NCBI GenBank assembly: GCA_030430385.1
Contig: JAUIFO010000006.1
Location: 62,001-126,000 of the forward strand
From: Bacteroidia bacterium
Lineage (GTDB): Bacteria; Bacteroidota; Bacteroidia; Flavobacteriales; Flavobacteriaceae
Direction of reading: 5' to 3'
DNA length: 64,000 bases
This document shows positions 1 to 9,616 of the stretch, in pieces; the first letter of the stretch is position 1; each line of letters starts with the position of its first letter. The notes under the pieces are model-generated. The model had not been told where the DNA came from, searched no databases, and was given only the letters and a program-made list of their open reading frames with translations. The translations under genes were made by a program, and so were the position numbers.

Positions 1-1071
1 CCTGTGGTTTCTGAAATTGAATTTGCTTCAAAGTATACCCAAGCTAAGCTTGTTGGAATTACTGGAAGTAATGGAAAAACCACAACAGCTAGTTTAATGT
101 ATCACATTCTTAAGCAAGAGCTGAATGTTGGATTAGCGGGTAACATTGGAGATAGTTTCGCAAAGCAAGTCATGGAACAAGCATTTCAAAATTATGTTTT
201 AGAGATCAGTAGTTTTCAGTTGGATGACATCGTTGATTTTAAACCAAAAGTTGCGGTCTTACTTAATATTACGCCAGATCATCTAGATCGCTATGACTAT
301 GATTTTGAAAAGTATATCGCATCAAAATTCAGAATTGCTAAAAATCAAACAAAGGATGATTATTTCATCTATGATGCCGACGATGAAGTTATTTCAAGCT
401 GGCTGAAGACACATCCTGTTCAATCCCAATTATTGCCATTTTCACTAAAAAATAAAATTGAAAATGGTGCGTATCTAGAACACGATCATATTAAAATAAC
501 AATAGATAACAATCAAATTATTATGCCAACAGCAAATCTAGCATTAGAAGGGAAACACAACATTAAGAATGCAATGGCTGCATCAACAGTAGCACATTTG
601 CTAAAAATTAGAAAACAAACAATTAGAGAAAGTCTTGAGAATTTTCAAGGTGTTGAACATCGTTTAGAACATGTTCTTAAAATAAATAAAGTCCAATATA
701 TCAACGATTCTAAGGCAACAAATGTGAATGCGACGTATTACGCTTTAGAAAGTATGGATGCACCTACAGTTTGGATTGTTGGTGGTGAAGACAAAGGAAA
801 TGATTATCAGGAATTGTTTCAGTTTGTGAATGAAAAAGTAAAAGCTATTATCTGTTTAGGAGTTGATAATGAGAAGCTGATGAAAAACTTCTCAAGTATG
901 GTTGATGTTATTGTTGAAACTCAATTTATGAGCGAAGCAGTTAAGATTGCTTACAAAATTGCTGAAGCTGGAGATAATGTATTGTTATCACCTGCTTGCG
1001 CTAGTTTTGATCTGTTTGAGAACTATGAAGATAGAGGTCGACAATTTAAAAATGCAGTAAGAAACTTATAG
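1..1071 (+). CDS. murD: UDP-N-acetylmuramoylalanine--D-glutamate ligase, 5' end missing
   Basis: This cytoplasmic Mur ligase adds D-glutamate to UDP-MurNAc-L-Ala in peptidoglycan precursor synthesis. The reading frame is open to the left edge, so the GTG at 4 is internal. About 90 N-terminal residues are missing compared with the usual length near 445. The ATP loop GITGSNGKTTT is at residues 18-28 of the visible part. The MurD-typical NDSKATN follows near 236, and the C-terminal SPACASFDLFENYEDRG near the end distinguishes it from MurC, MurE and MurF. It is the first visible gene of the dcw cluster, and ftsW follows after 58 bp. The family call is secure. Only the start is unseen. Confidence 0.95.
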   Translation, partial: PVVSEIEFASKYTQAKLVGITGSNGKTTTASLMYHILKQELNVGLAGNIGDSFAKQVMEQAFQNYVLEISSFQLDDIVDFKPKVAVLLNITPDHLDRYDYDFEKYIASKFRIAKNQTKDDYFIYDADDEVISSWLKTHPVQSQLLPFSLKNKIENGAYLEHDHIKITIDNNQIIMPTANLALEGKHNIKNAMAASTVAHLLKIRKQTIRESLENFQGVEHRLEHVLKINKVQYINDSKATNVNATYYALESMDAPTVWIVGGEDKGNDYQELFQFVNEKVKAIICLGVDNEKLMKNFSSMVDVIVETQFMSEAVKIAYKIAEAGDNVLLSPACASFDLFENYEDRGRQFKNAVRNL

Positions 1072-1084
1072 ACGAATTTAAACT

Positions 1085-1109
1085 GGTGACAGAGATTTTC
1101 GAAGTCATC
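1085..1109. repeat. REP-like imperfect hairpin (degenerate) between murD and ftsW
   Basis: GGTGAC at 1085-1090 pairs with GTCATC at 1104-1109 with one G-U pair. The interior AGAG...CGAA resembles the interior of the element at 2373-2394. From memory, short hairpins with interior GAGCGCAGTCGAA are scattered between genes in many flavobacteria. This copy looks worn. A role as mRNA stabiliser or boundary is possible, but nothing here shows one. Confidence 0.4.
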
Positions 1110-1129
1110 GTATATAATAAATAACACAA

Positions 1130-2326
1130 GTGCTATTATTTAAAAACATAAAAGGAGACAGGTTAATTTGGGCAATTGTCACGTTATTGGCAATTTTCTC
1201 ATTCCTTCCTGTTTACAGTGCTGCCAGTAATTTGGCATATGTTGGTGGCATTGGAAATACCTTTGGCTTTTTTGTAAAGCACTTTATGCATCTTATGTTG
1301 GGATTTGCCATTATCTATGGTGTGCATAAAATTCCATATCGTTACTTTAGAGGACTTTCTATGGTTATGATCCCAATAGTTTTAGTATTGCTTATCATTA
1401 CCATGCTTCAAGGCACAACTATTGAAGGCGCAAATGCAAGTCGGTGGATTCAAATTCCTTTTGTTGGCATGTCGTTTCAAACGTCCACACTTGCTGCTGT
1501 GGTATTAATGGTGTATGTAGCGCGATATCTTTCAAAGATTCATGATAAAAATGTTACGTTCACAGAAACTCTATTGCCATTATGGGCTCCAGTATTCTTT
1601 GTGTTAATACTTATTCTACCAGCAAATTTTTCAACTACAGCGATTATATTTTTGATGGTGATGATGTTGGCATTCATTGGAGGTTATCCAATCAAATATC
1701 TTGCTGTAATTATCGGAACAGGTATCATCGTATTGTCGCTTTTTATTCTTGTAGCGAAAGCTTTTCCGCAGGCAATGCCTAATCGTATTGATACTTGGAT
1801 GAGTAGAATTGAAAACTTTTCTAATGCAGAAGATACCGAAGCCGATTACCAAATTCAAAAGGCTAAAATAGCGATCGCTTCTGGTGATATTTTTGGAAGA
1901 GGTCCAGGCAAAAGCTTGCAAAAGAACTTCCTGCCACAATCGTCTTCCGATTTTATTTTCGCAATTATTATTGAAGAATATGGTTTGATTGGCGGACTTT
2001 TCTTATTGGTAATGTATTCTTGGTTGCTGTTTAGGATGGTTATTGTATCACAAAAGGCTGATACGGTTTTTGGTAAACTTCTGGTCTTAGGAGTTGGACT
2101 TCCTATTGTGTTTCAAGCCTTGATTAATATGGCTGTAGCAGTAGAATTATTTCCTGTAACAGGACAAACCTTACCATTAATAAGTAGTGGAGGGACTTCA
2201 ATTTGGATGACCTGTTTGGCTATAGGAATTATCTTAAGCGTGAGTGCAAGACGACAAGAATTAAAAGATATTGATGGTATAAATGAATCTGATAATCCTT
2301 TAGAAATTTTAAGTGAAACCATTTGA
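1130..2326 (+). CDS. ftsW: FtsW/RodA/SpoVE-family peptidoglycan glycosyltransferase
   Basis: FtsW is a polytopic inner-membrane SEDS glycosyltransferase that polymerises lipid II at the septum. The 398-residue product has about ten hydrophobic segments. It carries SEDS hallmarks: GRGPGKSLQK near residue 262, SSDFIFAIIIEEYGLIGG near 281, and the C-terminal PLISSGGTSI near 350. The start used is the GTG at 1130. No ATG gives a sensible N-terminus. The position between murD and murG in the dcw cluster identifies it as FtsW, not RodA. The C-terminal tail after the last membrane segment is short and polar. Confidence 0.93.
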   Translation: MLLFKNIKGDRLIWAIVTLLAIFSFLPVYSAASNLAYVGGIGNTFGFFVKHFMHLMLGFAIIYGVHKIPYRYFRGLSMVMIPIVLVLLIITMLQGTTIEGANASRWIQIPFVGMSFQTSTLAAVVLMVYVARYLSKIHDKNVTFTETLLPLWAPVFFVLILILPANFSTTAIIFLMVMMLAFIGGYPIKYLAVIIGTGIIVLSLFILVAKAFPQAMPNRIDTWMSRIENFSNAEDTEADYQIQKAKIAIASGDIFGRGPGKSLQKNFLPQSSSDFIFAIIIEEYGLIGGLFLLVMYSWLLFRMVIVSQKADTVFGKLLVLGVGLPIVFQALINMAVAVELFPVTGQTLPLISSGGTSIWMTCLAIGIILSVSARRQELKDIDGINESDNPLEILSETI

Positions 2327-2372
2327 GTTAAAAAGTATAACGTTAAAAGTAATTAAAATAGAAATTAATGTC

Positions 2373-2394
2373 AGGCTGAGCGCAGTCGAAGCCT
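2373..2394. repeat. REP-like hairpin between ftsW and murG
   Basis: AGGCT at 2373-2377 and AGCCT at 2390-2394 form a perfect 5-bp stem around GAGCGCAGTCGA. I recognise this motif from memory as a recurrent short intergenic element in Flavobacteriaceae genomes. It lies in the 91-bp gap before murG, inside what is presumably a single transcript. Confidence 0.55.
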
Positions 2395-2417
2395 TTAAAG
2401 ATCTGAATTATTAAATT

Positions 2418-3524
2418 TTGAAAGACAGTAAAACATACAAAATCATTCTTTCAGGAGGTGGAACAGGAGGTCATATCTATCCTGCCATTGCCATTGCTAA
2501 TGAATTGAAATCACGCTACCCAAAAGCTGAATTTTTATTTGTTGGTGCTTCAGATCGTATGGAAATGGAAAAAGTTCCTCAAGCAGGTTATTCTATTGAA
2601 GGGTTATGGATTTCTGGACTTCAGCGTAAGCTAACGCTAAAAAATTTAATGTTTCCATTTAAATTAATGTCTAGCATACTTAAATCTCGAAAGATCATAA
2701 AAACATTTAAACCTCATGTGGCTATTGGAACAGGTGGCTTTGCCAGTGGTCCTTTAATTAAGGTAGCTTCATCTAAAGGCATTCCAAGTTTAATTCAAGA
2801 GCAAAATTCTTATCCAGGAATTACAAACAAGTTATTGTCGAAAAACGTAGATAAAATTTGTGTGGCTTATGAAGGTCTAGAGCGATACTTCCCAAAGGAA
2901 AAGATTGTGTTAACAGGTAATCCTATCAGAAAAGACCTATTGGATGTTGATCAAAAACTAATAAAAGGAAAAGATGCGTTTAAGCTCATTCATAGTAAAC
3001 ACACATTGTTGGTTTTAGGTGGAAGCCTAGGTTCTAGACGAATCAATGAACTAATTGAAGATCATCTAGAGTTATTCGAAAAGCTAAACGTTCAGATTAT
3101 CTGGCAATGTGGAAAACTATATTATCAGTATTACAAACAATACAAGAAATTAGATCATGTTCAGGTGCATGCCTTTTTAAATAATATGGATATGGCTTAT
3201 GGTGCTGCAGATATTATCATTTCAAGAGCAGGAGCAAGCTCAGTGTCTGAGTTATGTGTGGTTGGAAAACCTGTGATATTCATTCCTTCTCCTAATGTAG
3301 CTGAAGATCATCAAACTAAAAACGCAAAAGCAATTGCAGATAAGGATGCGGCTATTTTAATCCAAGAGAAGTATTTAGATGAGCAATTTGAACAGCAGTT
3401 TTCAGAACTCTTGCATTCAAATGAAAAACGAGACCAGTTATCAAAGAATATTAAAGGCTTGGCGCTGGTAAATGCCACAAGAGATATTGTAGATCAAGTT
3501 GAAAAACTATTACAAAGTAAATGA
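2418..3524 (+). CDS. murG: UDP-N-acetylglucosamine--N-acetylmuramyl-(pentapeptide) pyrophosphoryl-undecaprenol GlcNAc transferase
   Basis: MurG converts lipid I to lipid II on the cytoplasmic face of the inner membrane (GT28). The N-terminal [11 protein letters not shown] at 13-23, the acceptor-side [14 protein letters not shown] near 130 and [10 protein letters not shown] near 197 are classical. The UDP-GlcNAc site [18 protein letters not shown] near 270 is also present. Length (368) is normal. The start is a TTG at 2418, because no ATG precedes the conserved N-terminus. Its stop overlaps the murC start by 4 bp (ATGA), so the two are translationally coupled. Confidence 0.96.
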   Translation: MKDSKTYKIILSGGGTGGHIYPAIAIANELKSRYPKAEFLFVGASDRMEMEKVPQAGYSIEGLWISGLQRKLTLKNLMFPFKLMSSILKSRKIIKTFKPHVAIGTGGFASGPLIKVASSKGIPSLIQEQNSYPGITNKLLSKNVDKICVAYEGLERYFPKEKIVLTGNPIRKDLLDVDQKLIKGKDAFKLIHSKHTLLVLGGSLGSRRINELIEDHLELFEKLNVQIIWQCGKLYYQYYKQYKKLDHVQVHAFLNNMDMAYGAADIIISRAGASSVSELCVVGKPVIFIPSPNVAEDHQTKNAKAIADKDAAILIQEKYLDEQFEQQFSELLHSNEKRDQLSKNIKGLALVNATRDIVDQVEKLLQSK

Positions 3525-4873
3525 GTTTTATAAATAAACATAACGTGTATTTTATTGGCATTGGAGGCATTGGCATGAGTGCTTTGGCACGTTATTTTGT
3601 TGCTAAAGGCTGTCGTGTTGCTGGTTATGATAAAACTAGAACTGAAATTACCTCTGGTTTAGAAGGACTTGGTATAAACATTCATTTTGATGATAATATA
3701 GCATTGGTTGATCCTTTGTTTTTAGAGGTGCAAAACACACTTGTGGTATATACACCTGCTATTCCGAAAACGCATAACGAATTACAATTCTTCATAGCTA
3801 ATGGTTTTGAAATAAAGAAGCGTTCTGAAGTTTTAGGGTTGATCACTCAGGAAACATTTTGCTTAGCCGTTGCAGGAACTCATGGAAAAACAACCACGAC
3901 AAGTATTCTTGGTCATTTGCTCAATGCATGTGATGTAAAAGTTACAGCGTTTTTAGGAGGTATTAGTGAGAATTACAATTCAAACTTAATACTCAATGGT
4001 ACTGAGGTTACCGTAGTTGAAGCTGATGAGTTTGATCGTTCGTTTTTGACCTTATCGCCAAATTATGCTTGCATCACTTCAATGGATGCAGATCATTTGG
4101 ATATTTATGGAGATGCTTCCGAATTGCAAAAATCATTTCAGGATTTCACAAAAAAAATAAAACCCAACGGAAAACTATTCGTCCGAAACGGATTGCCTAT
4201 TGAAGGGATTACCTATGGCATTGAGGACGATTCAGATTATTCTGTTCAAAATATAAAAATAGATAATGGTAGTTATGTGTTTGATGTTAAAACACCTACA
4301 ACATTACTTAAAGATTTCAAATTTGACCTACCTGGTAGACATAATCTGTCGAATGCATTAATAGCCTTGGCGATGACTGTAGAATATGGTATCCCTAAAC
4401 CGCAGCTCGCCAAAGCTTTAGCATCTTATAAAGGTGTAAAGCGAAGATTTACCTACCAGATCAAGTCAGATAATTTAGTATTTATTGATGACTATGCGCA
4501 TCATCCAGAGGAGATTAAAGCAGTGCATCAAGCGGTGAGAGAAATGTATCCTCATAAAAAGGTCTTAGCGGTCTTTCAACCACATTTATTTAGCAGAACT
4601 CAGGACTTTGCCAATGAATTTGCAAGAAGCTTAGAGCAATTCGATGAGGTTATATTACTTGATATTTATCCTGCACGTGAAGTCCCAATTGAAGGTGTTA
4701 CATCGCAATGGTTATTGGAAAAAATAAATAATAAATCCAAAAAACTAGTTCTTAAATCAGAATTAATTGAGCATATAAAAGCCTCAACGGCATCAGTTGT
4801 ATTAACTATTGGAGCTGGTGATATTGGAGCAGAAGTGAAACCTATTAAAGAAGCATTAAGTATTGCGAGTTAA
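3521..4873 (+). CDS. murC: UDP-N-acetylmuramate--L-alanine ligase
   Basis: MurC adds L-alanine to UDP-MurNAc, the first peptide-stem step, in the cytoplasm. The N-terminal Rossmann loop [10 protein letters not shown] is at 13-22, the ATP loop AGTHGKTTT at 118-126, and the C-terminal [10 protein letters not shown] near 325. The 450-residue length is typical. The ATG overlaps the end of murG. The end overlaps the TTG start of ftsQ by 11 bp, so murG, murC and ftsQ are read as one tightly packed unit. Confidence 0.96.
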   Translation: MSFINKHNVYFIGIGGIGMSALARYFVAKGCRVAGYDKTRTEITSGLEGLGINIHFDDNIALVDPLFLEVQNTLVVYTPAIPKTHNELQFFIANGFEIKKRSEVLGLITQETFCLAVAGTHGKTTTTSILGHLLNACDVKVTAFLGGISENYNSNLILNGTEVTVVEADEFDRSFLTLSPNYACITSMDADHLDIYGDASELQKSFQDFTKKIKPNGKLFVRNGLPIEGITYGIEDDSDYSVQNIKIDNGSYVFDVKTPTTLLKDFKFDLPGRHNLSNALIALAMTVEYGIPKPQLAKALASYKGVKRRFTYQIKSDNLVFIDDYAHHPEEIKAVHQAVREMYPHKKVLAVFQPHLFSRTQDFANEFARSLEQFDEVILLDIYPAREVPIEGVTSQWLLEKINNKSKKLVLKSELIEHIKASTASVVLTIGAGDIGAEVKPIKEALSIAS

Positions 4874-5582
4874 TTATAATTACATAAAGGTCGTTTTATT
4901 GCTAGTGTTAGTTGGCTTTATGTATGCGTTTGCTTCTCATCGAAATGCTGTACGACAAGTTGATGAACCTAAGGTGCAATTTGTTGGATCAGACAACTTA
5001 TTTATCACGCAGCAAGCTGTTAGTAAATTGTTAATACAAAATCAAGAGAGTGTTACGAATAAGCCTAAAGATATTATAGATTTGAACGCGTTGGAAGCTG
5101 CCCTAAATTCCAATCCGATGATTAAGGAAGCACAAGTGTTTATGAGTGTTGATGGCTTAATCACTGCTAGTGTTGAACAAAAAAAACCTATCGCTAGAGT
5201 CAGTACAAATGCGTCGTATTACATTGATGATCAAGGGTCGTATATGCCTTTATCAACAAATTATTCAGCGCGTGTACCATTGGTTACAGGTGCTATTGAA
5301 AAAAATAACTTAGCAAATGTATTCACGATCGCTCAAAAAATTAAAAGCGATAAGTTTTTGGAAAAACACGTTGTTGAGATTCATCAAAATACAGATGCGT
5401 CTATTGATTTAAAACTAAGAAATTATGATTTCAAAGTTCATTTAGGAAGTTTGAAGTTGTTAGATAAAAAAATCAATAATCTAAAAGCTTTCTATTTGAA
5501 AGCCATGAAAGATGATGTTTTAGATGATTATAGCATCGTGAATTTAAAGTTTGACAAGCAAGTGATTTGCACCAAAAAGTAA
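4863..5582 (+). CDS. ftsQ: Cell division protein FtsQ/DivIB-like
   Basis: FtsQ is a bitopic divisome scaffold protein with a short cytoplasmic N-terminus and a periplasmic body. The 239-residue product has one membrane segment at about 9-25 and then a POTRA-like region with the segment VQFVGSDNLFITQQAV. Later come NPMIKEAQVFMSVDGLITASVEQKKPIARV-type strands, as in Bacteroidota FtsQ. The TTG start at 4863 lies inside the end of murC. Sequence conservation of this family is low, so the call also rests on position between murC and ftsA. Confidence 0.88.
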   Translation: MRVNYNYIKVVLLLVLVGFMYAFASHRNAVRQVDEPKVQFVGSDNLFITQQAVSKLLIQNQESVTNKPKDIIDLNALEAALNSNPMIKEAQVFMSVDGLITASVEQKKPIARVSTNASYYIDDQGSYMPLSTNYSARVPLVTGAIEKNNLANVFTIAQKIKSDKFLEKHVVEIHQNTDASIDLKLRNYDFKVHLGSLKLLDKKINNLKAFYLKAMKDDVLDDYSIVNLKFDKQVICTKK

Positions 5583-5585
5583 GTA

Positions 5586-6920
5586 ATGGAGAATAATAAA
5601 ATTTCAGTAGGATTAGATATAGGAACCACAAAAATTGTGGCGATGATAGGTCGTAAGAATGAGTACGGGAAAGTAGAAATTTTAGGGATTGGAAAATCTA
5701 AAAGCTTAGGTGTACATCGCGGTGTTGTTAATAATATCACACAAACCATTCAGTCTATTCAACAAGCTGTTCAGGAAGCTGAAGCCGAAGCTGGTTTGAA
5801 AATTGAGGATGTTACTGTTGGGATTGCAGGACAGCACATAAGAAGTTTACAACATAGTGATTACATAACTAGAGCAAATTCTGAATTGGTCATTGATGAA
5901 GACGATATTGATCGCCTCATCAATCAAGTGCATAAGCTGGTAATGCTTCCAGGAGAAGAGATCATTCATGTACTTCCTCAAGAGTATAAAGTAGATGGTC
6001 AGGCTGAGATCAAAGAACCAATTGGAATGTATGGAGGTCGACTTGAAGCTAACTTCCACGTTGTGGTTGGTCAAGTATCTTCGATTAGAAATATCGGACG
6101 ATGTGTAAAGAGCTCTGGTTTAGAATTAGAAGGCATTACACTCGAGCCATTAGCTTCTGCAAATGCAGTGTTAAGTCAGGAAGAAAAAGAAGCAGGTGTT
6201 GCTTTGATTGATATAGGTGGTGGAACAACAGATTTAGCAGTATTTAAAGATGGTATTATAAGACATACAGCTGTAATTCCTTTTGGTGGAAATGTGGTTA
6301 CTGAAGATATTAAAGAAGGTTGTTCTATCATTGAAAAGCAAGCCGAACTTTTAAAAATAAAATTTGGTTCAGCATGGCCAGGCGAAAATAAAGACAATGA
6401 AATTGTGTCGATTCCTGGATTAAGAGGCAGGGAACCTAAAGAGATCACCTTAAAGAATTTGTCTAAGATCATTCACGCTCGCGTAGTTGAGATCATTGAG
6501 CAAGTGTATGTGGAAATCAAAAATTATGGCCACGAAGAACAAAAGAAAAAATTAATCGCTGGTATTGTGTTAACAGGTGGTGGAAGCCAGTTAAAGCATT
6601 TAAAGCAATTAGTTGAATACATCACAGGAATGGATACTAGAATTGGATATCCTAACGAGCACTTGGCTGGCGATAGTGATGATGATGTTACAAGTCCGTT
6701 GTTTGCAACAGCAGTCGGATTGGTAATGGATGGACTAAAACGTCAAGAGCGTAAACGTGTTGAAAAAGAAGTTCAAGAAGCTGAAACAGTAATAGCTGAA
6801 GAAGCCGCTGAAGAACCAACGCCTCAACAAGAGGTTATGAATGAACGTCATAAGGAACGTAGATCCTTTTTAGATAAACTAACAGAGCGTGTCAAAGATT
6901 TTCTTGACAACGCCGAATAA
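5586..6920 (+). CDS. ftsA: Cell division protein FtsA
   Basis: FtsA is the actin-like ATPase that tethers FtsZ to the inner membrane. The 444-residue protein has the phosphate-1 loop GLDIGTTKIVAMIG at 9-22, phosphate-2 DIGGGTTDLAVF near 209 and the adenosine motif GIVLTGGGSQLK near 328. The C-terminus after about 395 is rich in Glu and Lys and ends in a basic and hydrophobic stretch (FLDKLTERVKDFLDNAE). That stretch could be the amphipathic membrane-targeting helix. It starts 3 bp after ftsQ. Confidence 0.95.
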   Translation: MENNKISVGLDIGTTKIVAMIGRKNEYGKVEILGIGKSKSLGVHRGVVNNITQTIQSIQQAVQEAEAEAGLKIEDVTVGIAGQHIRSLQHSDYITRANSELVIDEDDIDRLINQVHKLVMLPGEEIIHVLPQEYKVDGQAEIKEPIGMYGGRLEANFHVVVGQVSSIRNIGRCVKSSGLELEGITLEPLASANAVLSQEEKEAGVALIDIGGGTTDLAVFKDGIIRHTAVIPFGGNVVTEDIKEGCSIIEKQAELLKIKFGSAWPGENKDNEIVSIPGLRGREPKEITLKNLSKIIHARVVEIIEQVYVEIKNYGHEEQKKKLIAGIVLTGGGSQLKHLKQLVEYITGMDTRIGYPNEHLAGDSDDDVTSPLFATAVGLVMDGLKRQERKRVEKEVQEAETVIAEEAAEEPTPQQEVMNERHKERRSFLDKLTERVKDFLDNAE

Positions 6921-6974
6921 ATAACTAATCCAAAGAACTAAAACAAAGTACAACAACCAGTAAAAGACTATTTT

Positions 6975-8912
6975 ATGAGCAACAACATTGAATTAGGCGA
7001 TATTGCATTTGACCTACCAAAAAACCAATCTAATGTCATCAAAGTGATTGGTGTTGGTGGTGGTGGAAGCAATGCCATTAATCACATGTTTCAACAAGGG
7101 ATTAAAGGTGTTGATTTCGTTATTTGTAATACAGATGCCCAAGCACTGCAAAATAGTGGTGTCCCAAACAAGATCCAATTAGGAGTTAATTTAACCGAAG
7201 GTTTAGGCGCAGGAGCAAACCCTGAAGTAGGAGAGCAAGCTGCAGTTGAAAGTTTAGAAGACTTAAGACGTATGCTTGATTCTAACACAAAAATGGTATT
7301 CATTACTGCTGGAATGGGAGGAGGTACAGGAACTGGAGCTGCACCAATTATAGCCAAACTAGCTAAGGAGATGGATATCTTAACTGTTGGTATTGTTACA
7401 ATACCTTTTCAGTTTGAAGGTAAAACACGAATCGAACAAGCCAAACTAGGCGTAGAAAAATTGCGCTCTCATGTAGATTCATTGATTGTTATTAATAATA
7501 ACAAGCTTCGTGAAGTGTATGGTAACTTAGGATTTAAAGCTGGGTTCTCTAAAGCAGATGAAGTGCTGTCAACCGCTTCCAAAGGAATCGCTGAAGTAAT
7601 TACACATCACTATACACAAAATATCGATTTACGTGACGCTAAAACAGTGTTGAGTAATAGCGGAACAGCAATTATGGGATCTGCTACTGCTTCTGGAAAA
7701 ACCAGAGCACAAGATGCTATTATGAAAGCTTTAGATTCTCCATTACTTAATGATAATAAAATTACTGGAGCTAAAAACGTATTGTTGCTTATCGTTTCTG
7801 GTTCTCAGGAAATCACGATAGATGAGATTGGTGAAATAAACGATCACATTCAAGTTGAGGCTGGTCATGGTGCTAATATTATTATGGGTGTTGGTGAAGA
7901 TGATACTCTTGAAGAATCAATTTCTGTTACCATCATTGCTACAGGTTTTGATATTGACCAACAATATGAGATTTCTAATACAGAACAAAAGAAAGTCGTT
8001 CATGCTTTAGAAGAGGATAAAAATGATGATGTTACTGTTAAGGAAAGCGATCCTGCAATAATAACACCAGACATTGTTCTTGAAGACGATACAAAAACAC
8101 CTGATGTGGTTGTACATACGTTGATGGAAGAAGATGATGATCTAGAGATGGTGACTAAAAGTTCTGAAACAGATTTGATTCCAACTTCAGATATCATTAA
8201 AAATATCAATGTCGTTTATGAAGAAGTCTTAGATCATAACGTTGAAAATGATGATTTTGTAATAACGCCAATTCAACAAGACACTGAAATAATTGAAGAA
8301 GAGACAGAAGAAGAACAAATTACCTTAACATTTGATTTACCATTATCTTCTAATGACGTTGAAGAAACAACCATAGAAGTTCAAGCTGAAGATAAAACGG
8401 TATTTTCTCTTGACGATGATATCAAAGATATGGACGTTACTGAGCATGTTGAAATTGTACCTGTGACTGAAGCTAATGAAGAAGGCGAAACAAGATATGC
8501 TTTAGATGACTTCATGTCTTATGAGTCTTCTATAAATGAGCCTGAAACCAAAATAAAGGCACAACCTGAAGTTGAAGAAGAAATTGTTTTTGAAAAAAAG
8601 ACGATTGAATCTGAAGTTCAAGAAGAAGATTTGAAAGAAGATATTGATCCAATGAATAGTCCGATATCAGAATTGCTAAAAGAGCGTGCAGATGAGCGCA
8701 GACGCAAGATGAAGGACTTCAACTATAAGTTCAATACAGCTAAAATAGACGATATTGAAAAAGAACCTGCATATAAAAGACAAGGTGTGAATTTAGAAGA
8801 GTCTCAGCACTCTTCAGAAACCAAAGCTTCCAGAACCTCTGTTGCTACTGATGATAACGACGATATTCAATTGCGAAGCAATAATTCATTTTTACACGAC
8901 AACGTAGATTAA
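6975..8912 (+). CDS. ftsZ: Cell division protein FtsZ with long acidic C-terminal linker
   Basis: FtsZ is the tubulin-like GTPase that forms the division ring. The GTP-binding GGGGSNA is at 28-34 and the tubulin signature GGGTGTG at 115-121. NNNKLREVYG and the T7 loop region follow. The globular domain ends near residue 325. The remaining 320 residues are a Glu/Asp-rich linker followed by a conserved tail with YKRQGVNLEE near 600 and IQLRSNNSFLHDNVD at the very end. At 645 residues it is far longer than the roughly 380 of E. coli, but flavobacterial FtsZ proteins are commonly this long. It is the last gene of the dcw cluster here and is followed by a terminator. Confidence 0.97.
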   Translation: MSNNIELGDIAFDLPKNQSNVIKVIGVGGGGSNAINHMFQQGIKGVDFVICNTDAQALQNSGVPNKIQLGVNLTEGLGAGANPEVGEQAAVESLEDLRRMLDSNTKMVFITAGMGGGTGTGAAPIIAKLAKEMDILTVGIVTIPFQFEGKTRIEQAKLGVEKLRSHVDSLIVINNNKLREVYGNLGFKAGFSKADEVLSTASKGIAEVITHHYTQNIDLRDAKTVLSNSGTAIMGSATASGKTRAQDAIMKALDSPLLNDNKITGAKNVLLLIVSGSQEITIDEIGEINDHIQVEAGHGANIIMGVGEDDTLEESISVTIIATGFDIDQQYEISNTEQKKVVHALEEDKNDDVTVKESDPAIITPDIVLEDDTKTPDVVVHTLMEEDDDLEMVTKSSETDLIPTSDIIKNINVVYEEVLDHNVENDDFVITPIQQDTEIIEEETEEEQITLTFDLPLSSNDVEETTIEVQAEDKTVFSLDDDIKDMDVTEHVEIVPVTEANEEGETRYALDDFMSYESSINEPETKIKAQPEVEEEIVFEKKTIESEVQEEDLKEDIDPMNSPISELLKERADERRRKMKDFNYKFNTAKIDDIEKEPAYKRQGVNLEESQHSSETKASRTSVATDDNDDIQLRSNNSFLHDNVD

Positions 8913-8945
8913 TAGCAAATTTAGTTTAGTGTTTCACACTTTGTT

Positions 8946-8980
8946 AAACCCGAAAGGCTGAAAGGTCTTTCGGGTTTTTT
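8946..8980 (+). terminator. Rho-independent terminator after ftsZ
   Basis: A perfect 10-bp stem AACCCGAAAG/CTTTCGGGTT (8947-8956 with 8967-8976) encloses a 10-nt loop and runs into a T tract at 8975-8980. It closes the dcw transcription unit about 35 bp after the ftsZ stop. Confidence 0.92.
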
Positions 8981-9020
8981 GATTTTGGTATTATATCGTT
9001 ATTTCAAAGCATTAGTTTTT

Positions 9021-9028
9021 TATCTTTG
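9021..9028 (+). promoter_or_regulatory. Promoter -7 element for the GatB/YqeY-domain gene
   Basis: TATCTTTG matches the Bacteroidota -7 consensus TAnnTTTG exactly. No good TTG sits at -33. The predicted transcription start falls near 9034. The ATG at 9053 lies 24 bp downstream, and this is why I reject the in-frame TTG at 9026 as a start. Confidence 0.7.
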
Positions 9029-9052
9029 CAACCTGAATTAATTTATAGGTAT

Positions 9053-9499
9053 ATGAGTTTACAAAAGGATATAATGACTGCAATGAAGGCAGCCATGAAA
9101 GATAAAGATCAAATGGCTTTAGCGGCATTAAGAGCTGTAAAGTCTGAGTTGTTATTAGCGCAAACTTCAGGTTCATCTGAAGCCCTTACTGAGGCTGATG
9201 AAATTAAAATTTTATCAAAATTAGTGAAGCAACGCAAGGATAGCGCTGCGATTTTCAATGAGCAAAATAGGAGTGATCTTGCTGAACCTGAATTAGCCCA
9301 AGCTGAGATTATTTCGCAATTTTTACCTGCTCAGTTGAGTGAAGCTGAAATTGAAAAAGAGGTGGTTGCTACCATAGCTCAAGTAGGAGCAGAAGGAATG
9401 AAGGATATGGGAAAAGTTATGGGAATTGTGAGTAAGAAATTAGCAGGTCAAGCTGATGGTAAAACCATATCAACGATTGTAAAAGCAAAATTGCAATAA
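9053..9499 (+). CDS. GatB/YqeY domain-containing protein
   Basis: This is a small cytoplasmic helical protein related to the C-terminal tRNA-binding region of the GatB amidotransferase subunit. Its cellular role is not settled. The 148-residue product starts MSLQKDIMTAMKAAMKDKD. Further family segments are LAALRAVKSELLLAQTS, LSKLVKQRKDSAAIF, a glutamate-rich middle, and MGKVMGIVSKKLAGQADGKTIS at the end. The ATG at 9053 is preferred over the TTG at 9026, which overlaps the promoter -7 box. The gene ends only 6 bp before tRNA-Arg, so the two may share a transcript. The family following ftsZ is a recurrent arrangement in flavobacteria. Confidence 0.9.
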   Translation: MSLQKDIMTAMKAAMKDKDQMALAALRAVKSELLLAQTSGSSEALTEADEIKILSKLVKQRKDSAAIFNEQNRSDLAEPELAQAEIISQFLPAQLSEAEIEKEVVATIAQVGAEGMKDMGKVMGIVSKKLAGQADGKTISTIVKAKLQ

Positions 9500-9505
9500 T
9501 ACACA

Positions 9506-9579
9506 GGCCACGTAGCTCAGCTGAATAGAGCACTGGATTTCGGCTCCAGCGGTCGTAGGTTTGAATCCTACCGTGGTCA
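9506..9579 (+). tRNA. tRNA-Arg, anticodon TCG
   Basis: The cloverleaf is complete. The acceptor stem GGCCACG/CGTGGTC has one G-U pair. The D arm is GCTC/GAGC, the anticodon stem CTGGA/TCCAG encloses loop TTTCGGC, and the T arm is GTAGG/CCTAC with loop TTTGAAT. The anticodon TCG at 9540-9542 reads CGN arginine codons. The discriminator base is A, and CCA is not encoded. The tRNA is 74 nt with no variable-arm extension. Confidence 0.96.
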
Positions 9580-9616
9580 CGAATAAATCAAAGACCTAAG
9601 CGTTAAATCAAGCTTG

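Noticed and set aside
9026-9052. TTG start for the GatB/YqeY-domain gene
   Set aside because: It overlaps the -7 box TATCTTTG, so it would lie upstream of the transcript start.
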